From positions 1 through 37,021 of the forward strand of contig JBOZRQ010000021.1 of assembly GCA_050789255.1 (NCBI GenBank): a DNA stretch of 37,021 nucleotides, written 5' to 3'. The notes beneath the pieces were generated by a model. The model saw only the letters and a list, made by a program, of their open reading frames with translations, was not told where the DNA came from and did not search any database. The DNA is from JBOZRQ01 sp050789255. GTDB taxonomy: Bacteria > Bacillota > Sulfobacillia > Symbiobacteriales > Symbiobacteriaceae. Positions 22,893-30,016 of the stretch are shown piece after piece. The first letter of the stretch is position 1, and each line of letters opens with the position of its first letter. The position numbers and the translations under genes were made by a program.

Positions 22893-22918
22893 AACCGGCT
22901 GGCGGAAGGGGAAGCGCC

Positions 22919-23386
22919 GTGACGAGGCAGTTCGTTCTCGGGTTGGGGCTCGTGGAGGATGAGGAGAACATTGCCCTGGTGCTGAACCGGTGGCCGATCG
23001 GGGATGTATGGGGCCTCCCGGGCGGGCAGTTGGAGCCCGGGGAGGCCTTAACGGACTGCGTGGTCCGGGAGGTCATGGAGGAGACGGGCCTGCTGGTGGC
23101 GCCAGTGGAACTGGCCTACATTGTGGATGCGCACAACCAGGTCTACGACACGCATTACCTGGTCCACGTCTTCTCCTGCCGGCTGGTGAACGGGTCGCTC
23201 CGGGTGCCGGCCGATGACGATGAGCTGGTGGAAGTCGCCTGGGTCCGCCGGGACGAGGTTGCCCGGTACGTGACCTGGTCTACATATCGGGACCCGCTGC
23301 TGGCGTACTTGGCCGGACATGAGCAGCAGTATTGGTTGGATCGGGATGCGTATCGGCCGGAGGAGGGGAAGGGGCCTCTTCGCTAG
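22919..23386 (+). CDS. Nudix hydrolase 2
   Basis: This is a 155-aa Nudix protein starting at GTG 22919 behind GGAAGGGGAAG. The Nudix box is G-G-Q-L-E-P-G-E-A-L, a six-residue linker, then R-E-V-M-E-E-T-G-L (about residues 39-61), preceded by W-G-L-P-G-G. The strand pattern resembles ADP-ribose or MutT-like members, but the substrate cannot be assigned. The C-terminal tail is polar and rich in Tyr, Asp and Arg. It is not closely similar to the neighbouring Nudix protein outside the box, so the pair is not a recent duplication. Confidence 0.9.
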   Translation: MTRQFVLGLGLVEDEENIALVLNRWPIGDVWGLPGGQLEPGEALTDCVVREVMEETGLLVAPVELAYIVDAHNQVYDTHYLVHVFSCRLVNGSLRVPADDDELVEVAWVRRDEVARYVTWSTYRDPLLAYLAGHEQQYWLDRDAYRPEEGKGPLR

Positions 23387-23396
23387 CTACGGTCAT

Positions 23397-23572
23397 GGGC
23401 ACCCCATCTTCGCGGCAGGCCCTTCGCTAACGGGCGGTAAGCCTGAGTTTCTGTCCGCAAAAATCGGGAACCGCGGTTGGGTACACCGTTTAGGGACGCA
23501 CCGCCCGATTTTTGCTGAGTGGGGTCTGCTAACCGCCCGTAAGCTTGGGCCTGATGCTTCGATGGGGTACCC
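23397..23572. repeat. Long imperfect inverted repeat before purH
   Basis: Left arm 23397-23468 and right arm 23504-23572 are inverted relatives with conserved blocks in register: GGGCACCCCAT (23397-23407) with ATGGGGTACCC (23562-23572); GCTAACGGGCGGTAAGC with GCTAACCGCCCGTAAGC; and GCAAAAATCGGG (23457-23468) with CCCGATTTTTGC (23504-23515). The 35-base centre contains the palindrome AACCGCGGTT (23469-23478). As RNA it would fold into a rod about 70 bp long with small internal loops. It lies between the second Nudix gene and purH, has no convincing coding sequence, and may be a mobile palindromic element or a structured leader for purH. Confidence 0.75.
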
Positions 23573-23583
23573 CTGCCCTTCGC

Positions 23584-23610
23584 GGGCCGCTGTCGGCCCC
23601 CCGAGTTTTT
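23584..23610 (+). terminator. Candidate terminator or attenuator in the purH leader
   Basis: GGGCCG (23584-23589) pairs with CGGCCC (23594-23599) around CTGT, and TTTTT follows at 23606-23610 after a 6-base C/G-rich linker. It lies just after the long inverted repeat and 64 bases before purH. It could end the upstream Nudix transcript or act as an attenuator. Confidence 0.5.
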
Positions 23611-23673
23611 GAGCGCTACTAAGGGAGTCCCCTGCGGGCTCTTGAAGGCAATTGGTTAGGAGGCTGATAGTTC

Positions 23674-25272
23674 ATGGCAATCAAGCGAGCCCTGATCAGC
23701 GTCTATGACAAGAACGGCATCGTTGAGTTTGCTGGAGAGCTGCACAAGCTGGGCGTGGAGATCATTTCGACCGGGGGGACCTTTAAGGCCCTGCAGGGCG
23801 CCGGAATCCCGGTCAAGGAGGTCGCCCAGGTGGCTGGCTTCCCCGAGATCCTCGACGGGCGGGTGAAGACGCTCCAGCCCCAGATTCATGCCGGAATCCT
23901 GGCGATGCGCTCCAACCGGGAGCACATGGCGCAGCTCGCCGAGCACCATGTGGCCCCGATCGATATGGTCGTCGTCAACCTGTACCCCTTCCGGGAGACG
24001 GTGGCGAATCCGAACGTCTCCCTGGAGGACGCCGTTGAGAAGATCGACATCGGCGGGCCGTCCATGGTTCGCGGCGCCGCGAAGAACTGGCAGGACGTGG
24101 TCGTGCTGGTCAACCCGGAGCGCTACGCGGATGTGCTGCAGCAGATGAAGGAGAGCGGCGAGGTCGACCTATCCACCAAGTTCGAGCTGATGGTCGAGGC
24201 ATTCCAGCACACCAGCGCCTACGATACGGCGATCGCCGCGTGGCTGGCGAACCGGGGCCGCACGATTGTCAACGCCCGTAAGGTGGGACAACCCGTCCCG
24301 GAGGTTCCGGCCACGGCATCTCCGTTCCCCTATGCGATGACCCTGAACCTGACCAAGGTGCAGGACCTGCGCTACGGCGAGAACCCGCACCAGGCCGGCG
24401 CCTTCTATGCCGACGAGTCCAAGGGCGGCACGACCATCGTCGCGGCCAAGCAGCTGCACGGCAAGGAGCTCTCCTACAACAACATCAACGACGCCCATGC
24501 GGCCCTGGAGCTGGTCAAGGAGTTCGACGAGCCCGCCGCCGTGGCAGTCAAGCATGCCAACCCCTGCGGCGTGGCGGTGGCGCCGACCCTGGCCGAGGCC
24601 TACCGCAAGGCCTACGAGGCGGACACCATCTCCATCTTCGGCGGGATCATCGCCCTGAACCGGCCCTGCGATGAGGCGACCGCCAAGGATATTAGCAAGA
24701 TCTTCGTGGAGATCGTGCTGGCGCCGTACTTCGAGCCGGAGGCGCTCAAGATCCTGACCAAGAAGAAGGACATTCGCCTGCTGGAGGTCGGCCCGATTGA
24801 GCGGAAGGCCCCGGCCGGCTTCGACGTGAAGCGGGTGGCCGGCGGCTACCTGATGCAGAACTGGGACGCCATTTCCGAGGACCCGAAGAGCTGGAAGCAG
24901 GTGACGGGGGTCGGGGTCATCCCGCAGGTGCTGGCGGACCTCGCCTTCGCCTGGAAGGTCTGCAAGCATGTGAAGTCCAACGCCATTGTGGTGGCCAAGA
25001 ACGGCCAGACCCTGGGCGTGGGCGCCGGCCAGATGAACCGCATCGACGCTGCCCGCCACGCCCTGCGCCAAGCCGGCGACAACGTGAAGGGCGCCGTGCT
25101 GGCCTCCGACGCTTTCTTCCCCTTCCCCGACGTCGTGGAGGCTGCAGGTGCGGCCCATATTGCGGCGATCGCACAGCCGGGCGGGTCGATCCGTGACCAG
25201 GACTCCATCCAGCGCGCCGACGAGCTTGGCCTGGCCATGCTCTTCACCGGTGTGCGCCACTTCAAGCACTAA
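23674..25272 (+). CDS. purH: Bifunctional AICAR transformylase / IMP cyclohydrolase
   Basis: PurH carries out the last two steps to IMP. The 532-aa protein has the N-terminal IMP cyclohydrolase domain (about 1-200; A-L-I-S-V-Y-D-K, I-S-T-G-G-T, G-R-V-K-T-L-Q-P-Q-I-H, I-D-I-G-G-P-S-M-V-R-G-A-A-K-N) and the transformylase domain (R-Y-G-E-N-P-H-Q about 231-238, K-H-A-N-P-C-G-V-A about 289-297, S-I-F-G-G-I-I-A-L-N-R, and D-A-F-F-P-F-P-D-V near 486). ATG 23674 has TAGGAGG 10-16 bases upstream. Its TAA is immediately followed by the ATG of the phzF-like gene. Confidence 0.97.
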   Translation: MAIKRALISVYDKNGIVEFAGELHKLGVEIISTGGTFKALQGAGIPVKEVAQVAGFPEILDGRVKTLQPQIHAGILAMRSNREHMAQLAEHHVAPIDMVVVNLYPFRETVANPNVSLEDAVEKIDIGGPSMVRGAAKNWQDVVVLVNPERYADVLQQMKESGEVDLSTKFELMVEAFQHTSAYDTAIAAWLANRGRTIVNARKVGQPVPEVPATASPFPYAMTLNLTKVQDLRYGENPHQAGAFYADESKGGTTIVAAKQLHGKELSYNNINDAHAALELVKEFDEPAAVAVKHANPCGVAVAPTLAEAYRKAYEADTISIFGGIIALNRPCDEATAKDISKIFVEIVLAPYFEPEALKILTKKKDIRLLEVGPIERKAPAGFDVKRVAGGYLMQNWDAISEDPKSWKQVTGVGVIPQVLADLAFAWKVCKHVKSNAIVVAKNGQTLGVGAGQMNRIDAARHALRQAGDNVKGAVLASDAFFPFPDVVEAAGAAHIAAIAQPGGSIRDQDSIQRADELGLAMLFTGVRHFKH

Positions 25273-26073
25273 ATGAAGGCGCACCTGGTCGATGTCTTCA
25301 CCACCGAGGCGGGCAAGGGGAACCCGGGGGCGGTGGTGGTGGCGAGTGGTCTCTCCGGTGCCGAGATGGGGGGCATCGCCGCCCGCTTGGGCATGGAGAC
25401 TACCTTTGTCGATGGCACCACGCTGCGCTACTACCAGCCTGAAGGCAACCCGATGACCCTGTGCGGCCACGGCACCCTGGCCGCGTTGTCCGTCATGGGG
25501 CTGACCGGGAAGTTCACCGTGTCCACCCCTGCCGGCGACCTGGAGGTGGCGGTGGAGGAGCACCGGCTCGGCATGGCCATGCCGTCGGTCACCTTCAGCG
25601 ACCCGGTCGACCCGAAGGTCGCCTCGGAGGCGCTGGGAGTCGACCTGGACGATATGCTCACCCCGGTGCAGGCCTGCGGGGCCGGGCGCCCCAAGCTGAT
25701 GGTGCCGGTGGAGACCACCGAAATCCTGGACTCCATCATGCCCGACCCGGGGAAGATCGCCGCGGCGTGCGCTGCGACCGGCACCACGGGGCTCTACCCG
25801 TTCACCCTGAAGCCCCGCGGGTTTGGCGTGATCGCCGAGGCGAGGCAGTTCCCGTCCGGGGGCGGGATTGTGGAGGACCCGGTCACGGGTGTGGCGGCAG
25901 TGGCGTTGGCGTGGTATCTTTGGAAGCACGGCGTGGCACCGGGCTGCGGCTCCCTGCATATTGAGCAGGGCTACGCCATGGGGCGCCCGGGGCACGTCAT
26001 GGTAAAGCAGGAGCCCGACGGCCATACCTGGATCTTCGGGAACACGGTGCTGGCGGGAACCACGGAGGTATAA
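25273..26073 (+). CDS. PhzF-family isomerase/epimerase-like protein
   Basis: This is a 266-aa protein of the PhzF (phenazine biosynthesis) / diaminopimelate-epimerase-like fold. Family landmarks: V-D-V-F-T-T-E-A-G-K-G-N-P-G-A-V-V-V (about 6-23), the general acid/base Glu in L-G-M-E-T-T-F-V (about 38-45), L-C-G-H-G-T-L-A-A (about 64-72) and V-E-D-P-V-T-G-V-A-A-V-A-L-A-W-Y-L (about 198-214). It lies directly between purH and purD with no gap after purH and 5 bases before purD, so it is certainly in the operon. Most PhzF-like proteins have unknown substrates; no phenazine genes are present. A repair or metabolite-cleaning role in purine synthesis is speculative. Confidence 0.88.
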   Translation: MKAHLVDVFTTEAGKGNPGAVVVASGLSGAEMGGIAARLGMETTFVDGTTLRYYQPEGNPMTLCGHGTLAALSVMGLTGKFTVSTPAGDLEVAVEEHRLGMAMPSVTFSDPVDPKVASEALGVDLDDMLTPVQACGAGRPKLMVPVETTEILDSIMPDPGKIAAACAATGTTGLYPFTLKPRGFGVIAEARQFPSGGGIVEDPVTGVAAVALAWYLWKHGVAPGCGSLHIEQGYAMGRPGHVMVKQEPDGHTWIFGNTVLAGTTEV

Positions 26074-26078
26074 CATCT

Positions 26079-27338
26079 ATGAACGTATTGATCGTCGGCG
26101 GCGGTGCCCGCGAGCACGCCCTGGCGTGGAAGGCGATCCAGAGCCGGCACATCGACATGGTCCACGTTGCTCCGGGCAACCCGGGCATCAGCCTGTTCTC
26201 CTGGATCCACCCCGAGGTGGCGGCCAACGATATTCCGGGGCAGGTGGCGCTGGCCAAGAAGATAGACGCCGACCTGGTGATCGTAGGTCCTGAGGACCCG
26301 CTGGCCGCTGGGCTGGTGGACGCGCTGACCGAGGCGGGAATCAAAGCCTTCGGTCCGACTAAGGCGGCGGCCAAGCTCGAGTGGTCGAAGGACTTCGCCA
26401 AGGAGATCATGACCAAGGCAGGCGTGCCTACGGCCCGCTATGGCAGCTTTACCGACTACGAGACCGCCCGGGCCTACGTGGAGTTGCAGGGCGCCCCCAT
26501 TGTGGTGAAGGCGGACGGCCTTGCGGCTGGCAAGGGCGTTACGGTCTGCATGACCCTGGACGAGGCGTTTGGCGCGCTCAAGGAGGCCCTTGAGGTCCCA
26601 GGCGGCAAGGTGGTCGTGGAGGAGTTCCTGGAGGGGGAGGAGGTCAGCATTCTGGCCTTCTCGGACGGGCGCACGATCAAGCAGTGCGTCTCCGCCCAGG
26701 ACCATAAGCGGATCGGCGACGGAGACACCGGGCCGAACACCGGCGGCATGGGCACCTACTCCCCTGTGCCGTCCTACACCCCGGAGATCGCTGCCCAGGT
26801 CCAGAAGCGGATCCTCGAGCCGGTGATTCGGGCCATGGCGGCCAAGGCGATGCCGTTCGTGGGCTGCCTTTTCGCCGGGCTCATGCTTACAGCCGACGGT
26901 CCCAAGGTGATCGAGTTCAACTGCCGCTTCGGCGACCCCGAGACCGAAGTGGTGATGCCCCTTATGGAGAGCGACCTGGTCGAGGTCGCCCTGGCTTGCG
27001 TGGAGGGGCGCCTGGACCAGGTGGACCTGCGCTTCAAGGACGCTGCGGCGGCCTGCGTCATGCTGGCTTCGGCCGGGTATCCGGGCAAGTACATCAAGGG
27101 GCTGGTTATCAACGGCGTGGATGAGGCGGAGCGCCGCGGGCTCACGGTCTTCCACGCCGGCACCTGGATCGACGAGGAGCAGAACCTGATCACCAACGGC
27201 GGCCGGGTCCTGGGCGTCATGGGGACGGGCCGCACCGTGGCCGAGGCGCTGGAGGCGGCTTACTTCGGCGTGGAGCCGATCGAGTTTGAGGGCAAGACCT
27301 TCCGCAAGGACATCGGCTGGCGGGCGGTCGGGCGATAG
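26079..27338 (+). CDS. purD: Phosphoribosylamine-glycine ligase
   Basis: PurD joins phosphoribosylamine and glycine using ATP to make GAR. The 419-aa ATP-grasp protein has the N-terminal V-G-G-G-A-R-E-H-A-L-A-W-K (6-18), V-G-P-E-D-P-L-A-A-G-L-V-D (about 70-82), V-K-A-D-G-L-A-A-G-K-G-V (about 142-153), T-G-G-M-G-T-Y-S-P-V-P and the metal-binding EFNCRFGDPETEVVMPL (about 285-301). ATG 26079 has CGGAGG 10-15 bases upstream. It is the last gene of the cluster and ends at a bidirectional terminator. Confidence 0.97.
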   Translation: MNVLIVGGGAREHALAWKAIQSRHIDMVHVAPGNPGISLFSWIHPEVAANDIPGQVALAKKIDADLVIVGPEDPLAAGLVDALTEAGIKAFGPTKAAAKLEWSKDFAKEIMTKAGVPTARYGSFTDYETARAYVELQGAPIVVKADGLAAGKGVTVCMTLDEAFGALKEALEVPGGKVVVEEFLEGEEVSILAFSDGRTIKQCVSAQDHKRIGDGDTGPNTGGMGTYSPVPSYTPEIAAQVQKRILEPVIRAMAAKAMPFVGCLFAGLMLTADGPKVIEFNCRFGDPETEVVMPLMESDLVEVALACVEGRLDQVDLRFKDAAAACVMLASAGYPGKYIKGLVINGVDEAERRGLTVFHAGTWIDEEQNLITNGGRVLGVMGTGRTVAEALEAAYFGVEPIEFEGKTFRKDIGWRAVGR

Positions 27339-27345
27339 GAAGCGT

Positions 27346-27376
27346 AAGACCCCGGGCGGCGCCCGGGGTCTTGATT
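27346..27376. terminator. Bidirectional terminator at the end of the pur cluster
   Basis: A perfect 12-bp stem, AAGACCCCGGGC (27346-27357) with GCCCGGGGTCTT (27361-27372), has a 3-base loop. It lies between the purD stop and the convergent hydrolase gene. The downstream T runs are short (TTGATT), so strength is uncertain. Confidence 0.8.
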
Positions 27377-27377
27377 A

Positions 27378-28187
27378 TCAGATGTGGATATCGGCGATGA
27401 CCGGGTAGTGGTCGCTGGGGTACTGGGGCGGCTGGGCATCCCGCACGATGGTGCAGGCCGCGGTCCGGGCGCCCTTGACCATGATCCAGTCGATGCGCCA
27501 GTAAGTGTTCGCCCCGTCGCTATACTCGGCGGCGGAGTATGCCTCGCCGTGGAGCCCGTGGAAGGTGGAGTCGGCGCCGTCGTGGTTGCCGACGGATAGC
27601 CAGGCATCCGCAAAGTCGGCTTCCTCGAAGAAGCGGTGGGCGGCGGAGTCCGGGTTGCAGTTGAAGTCCCCGGTGAGGATGGCGGGTAATCCTGCTGCGC
27701 TGAGCCGTTCGACGATGAGCCGGGCGCCCTCCGTGCGGGAGAGTTCGCCCCAGGGGCCATCCTCGAAGTGGGTGTTCAGGTGCAGGAACTCGGCGCCCGT
27801 CTGCCGGTCCCGGAACCGGGCCCAGGTGGCGCCCATGGGGTAGTCCACACCGTAGCCCGTGGAGGGCTCGTCGGGGGTGGGGCTGTACCAGAACTCCCCC
27901 TGCTGAAGCAGTTCCAGCCGATCGTGGCGGTAGAGGATGGCGTTGAACTCGGTGGGCGGATTGTCCCCATATTGGTTGCCGGAGATGATGGTGTACTCGG
28001 TCAATAACTCGCGGTAGGTGGCGAGGTTTCCCTCCTGCGCCTCCTGGAGGCCGATGAGGTCCGGTGCGTGGCGGCGAATCACAGCCACGTTGAGTGCAGA
28101 GCGCTCCGACCAGGAATTTGGGCCCTCTTTGGGGTAGTTACATCCCCATATGTTGAAAGTCATAATACGCAGAACAATCCCTCCCAC
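27378..28187 (-). CDS. Endonuclease/exonuclease/phosphatase (EEP) family hydrolase
   Basis: This is a 269-aa protein of the DNase I-like EEP superfamily. The catalytic set is visible: Asn in M-T-F-N-I-W-G, Glu in I-G-L-Q-E-A-Q, His in L-N-T-H-F-E-D, Asp/Asn in L-T-G-D-F-N-C-N-P-D and Asp/His in Y-P-S-D-H-Y-P-V. There is no signal peptide. The GTG at 28187 opens the frame, but the first conserved residue follows an in-frame ATG at 28163, so the true start lies in 28163-28187; GGGAGGG at 28185-28179 could serve a start within that range. Substrates of such proteins vary (nucleic acid, phospholipid or sugar phosphate); the cytoplasmic form here cannot be assigned further. It is monocistronic and convergent with the pur cluster. 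Confidence 0.85.
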   Translation of the reverse strand: MGGIVLRIMTFNIWGCNYPKEGPNSWSERSALNVAVIRRHAPDLIGLQEAQEGNLATYRELLTEYTIISGNQYGDNPPTEFNAILYRHDRLELLQQGEFWYSPTPDEPSTGYGVDYPMGATWARFRDRQTGAEFLHLNTHFEDGPWGELSRTEGARLIVERLSAAGLPAILTGDFNCNPDSAAHRFFEEADFADAWLSVGNHDGADSTFHGLHGEAYSAAEYSDGANTYWRIDWIMVKGARTAACTIVRDAQPPQYPSDHYPVIADIHI

Positions 28188-28252
28188 CCCATCCTACCTC
28201 GGGCGGTGCGGAGCGGGTAGGGAAAGAATGGGTAGACTGGAGGCGTCACAGC

Positions 28253-28939
28253 GTGGATCAACTAGGTGTACTCATGCGGGACCTGAAGGCCTATGAGTCC
28301 GGCCCGGGTGTTTTCAATCCCTGGCGGGACTTCGATCCAGCTTATGACATGGACCCGGAGGCTTCGGTTGTGAGGGCCGCCCAGTTGGAGCACTACCTGC
28401 GGATGCGGCTGCCCGGCGCCCGCTGGCTGCTGGTGGCCGAGGCGGCCGGCTTTCAGGGCTGCCGCTTTACGGGGATCGCCATGACCTCGGAGCGGATTCT
28501 GCTGGGCCACCGGCCGGAGATCCCACCGACCCGGGTCCTCCCGGAAGGCTTCCCCCGCCGCACCAGCCGGCCGGATGTGAAGCCCGACGGCTTTAACGAG
28601 CCCACCGCCTACGTGGCCTGGTCGACGATGGCCGAGGCGGGCGTGGAGCCGACCGACTTCATCCTCTGGAACACCTTCCCGTTCCATCCGTACCAGGCTG
28701 CGCAGGGGCCGCTTACGAACCGGACGCCCACGTCCAGAGAGCTCCAGGCTGGCGGGGAGTTCCTTCGGCGGATGCTGGCGCTGTGCCCGGGCGCCCGGCT
28801 GGTGGCCGTAGGCACCAAGGCCGCAGCCGCGCTGGGCGAGCTTGGGGTGCCCTGCGAGGCGGTGCGGCACCCGGCCAACGGCGGTGCCGGTCTGTTCCGC
28901 ACACAACTGAAGGAGATCGTTGCGAAGGACCCCCGGTGA
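28253..28939 (+). CDS. Uracil-DNA glycosylase superfamily protein
   Basis: This is a 228-aa protein starting at GTG 28253. The order of motifs matches the UDG fold: LLVAEAAGFQGCRFTGIAMTSER (about 60-82), where the E-A-x-G-x-x-G-C-x-F-T-G-I stretch is the uracil-binding loop; I-L-W-N-T-F-P-F-H-P (about 138-147); V-A-V-G-T-K-A-A; and V-R-H-P-A-N-G-G-A-G-L-F (about 207-218) as the DNA-intercalation loop. No Fe-S Cys cluster of family 4 or 5 is present. The expected role is base-excision repair of uracil or related lesions, but catalytic residues vary between families, so the exact activity is open. A hairpin overlaps its stop codon. Confidence 0.8.
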   Translation: MDQLGVLMRDLKAYESGPGVFNPWRDFDPAYDMDPEASVVRAAQLEHYLRMRLPGARWLLVAEAAGFQGCRFTGIAMTSERILLGHRPEIPPTRVLPEGFPRRTSRPDVKPDGFNEPTAYVAWSTMAEAGVEPTDFILWNTFPFHPYQAAQGPLTNRTPTSRELQAGGEFLRRMLALCPGARLVAVGTKAAAALGELGVPCEAVRHPANGGAGLFRTQLKEIVAKDPR

Positions 28940-28949
28940 CGGGGGTCCT
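28926..28949 (+). terminator. Hairpin overlapping the UDG-family stop codon
   Basis: AGGACCCCC (28926-28934) pairs with GGGGGTCCT (28941-28949) around a 6-base loop containing the TGA stop. No T run follows (CCCACTG), so termination is possible but unproven. Beyond it, 28950-29129 holds no gene that can be supported. Confidence 0.4.
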
Positions 28950-29129
28950 CCCACTGCGCGAGCTTACATGTACCTGGCAGTCGCCTCGCTGTTACCTTAT
29001 ACCTATTGTGGCCACCTCTGACTTGACCTTGGCCCCGGTCTGAGCGTATTTGGTATCAGTGTGACCTATCACGAAAGGTGTATGCAGAAGATCTGATAGA
29101 TCAAGACCCTACCAGGAGCGATATTGGGG

Positions 29130-29702
29130 TCAGTTTGACGGCTCCTGATCGCCCGGTTCAGCGGTGGCATCCCGCAGCTTGCCGCGGCTGAAGAACGCTG
29201 CGAGGGCCAGGCCGTCGTCGTCCTCGACCAGCTTGACCGGCACCTCCATGCACATGCCCTTGGGTACGCTGATCCCGTCGGGCCGCAGGGCGGCCAGGAG
29301 GCTGATGGTGGGCTGGGCGGAGCCCTCCCGGTAGTTGAGCGGCTCGGCGCCCGCATCATCGGGCTTGACGGAGCGGAAGAGCAGCGTCGCCTGTCCCTCC
29401 AGCCGCTCCACCTTCACATGGCTGGGCGCCGGCACGGTGCCGACCGCCTTGAGAAGGTGCCTGGCCTCCTCCTGGCTCCACTCGGCATCTTCAGCATCGT
29501 CCAAGGCGGCTGCGGCCTCATGCAGGGCCGCCCGCGCCTCCTCGCCGTGAACAGCGGTGATCCCCAGCAGGCCAAGGGCCAGCGCCCGGATGTTCGCCTG
29601 CGCGGGATAGTAGACCGCCAGCGAGGGCGGGGCCACGTTGAGGCGCACATCTGCCTTGAGATTCACCAGTTGCTTGGAGCCGGTCAGTCGCTTCAGTCCC
29701 AT
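29130..29702 (-). CDS. Hypothetical protein, 190 aa
   Basis: ATG 29702 is preferred to the upstream ATG 29738 because GGGAGGG lies 7 bases before it. The protein has no clear domain. It opens with a basic segment (M-G-L-K-R-L-T-G-S-K-Q-L-V-N-L-K), has an Ala/Glu-rich helical middle (about 65-100), then strands containing V-K-V-E-R-L-E-G-Q-A-T-L-L-F-R and V-P-V-K-L-V-E-D-D-D-G-L-A-L-A-A-F-F. There is no signal peptide or membrane helix. Good SD and balanced composition support a real gene. Function unknown; it stands alone between the UDG-family gene and the CNNM gene. Confidence 0.65.
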   Translation of the reverse strand: MGLKRLTGSKQLVNLKADVRLNVAPPSLAVYYPAQANIRALALGLLGITAVHGEEARAALHEAAAALDDAEDAEWSQEEARHLLKAVGTVPAPSHVKVERLEGQATLLFRSVKPDDAGAEPLNYREGSAQPTISLLAALRPDGISVPKGMCMEVPVKLVEDDDGLALAAFFSRGKLRDATAEPGDQEPSN

Positions 29703-29794
29703 TCGTGAATCCCTCCCATCAACAATGTATCTGATCATTCTACACTCGGGGAGGGAATCCTTTTACGTTCAAATGTCTCGTTGTAAAGTTCTTG

Positions 29795-29874
29795 TGATGC
29801 GGCCAGGCTTCGGAGGAAAGGGCGCGATCCTCTCTCCAGAACCTTCTGAGCCTATGCAGGCCCGATCCGCATCA
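29795..29874. other. Potential structured element in a 314-base gene-free gap
   Basis: In the gap 29703-30016, TGATGCGG (29795-29802) pairs with CCGCATCA (29867-29874), and inside it GGCTTCGGAGG (29806-29816) pairs with CCTTCTGAGCC (29842-29852) with one mismatch and two wobbles. The result is an 80-base two-part hairpin with an asymmetric internal loop. Nothing else in the gap is convincing, apart from a short direct repeat of GGTCAGTG near 29960-29980. It could be a small RNA or just chance pairing. Confidence 0.3.
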
Positions 29875-30016
29875 ACGCCATGGCCCCTCTTGATCAATCT
29901 GTTCAATCGATAAGCGCCTGCAGGATAGGTCAGATTGATAGTCAAGTCACTCAGCGGACGGGTCAGTGCAGGTCAGTGAAGGAGCGCGGCCCATCTGAGG
30001 TAGGTACATACGAGCC

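Noticed and set aside
23319..23612. Plus-strand open frame of 97 codons across the Nudix-purH gap
   Set aside because: It starts inside the Nudix gene, has no ribosome site, and its sequence is explained by the long inverted repeat.
29638..29913. 91-codon plus-strand open frame
   Set aside because: It begins antisense to the hypothetical gene, has no SD and odd composition; the gap looks non-coding.
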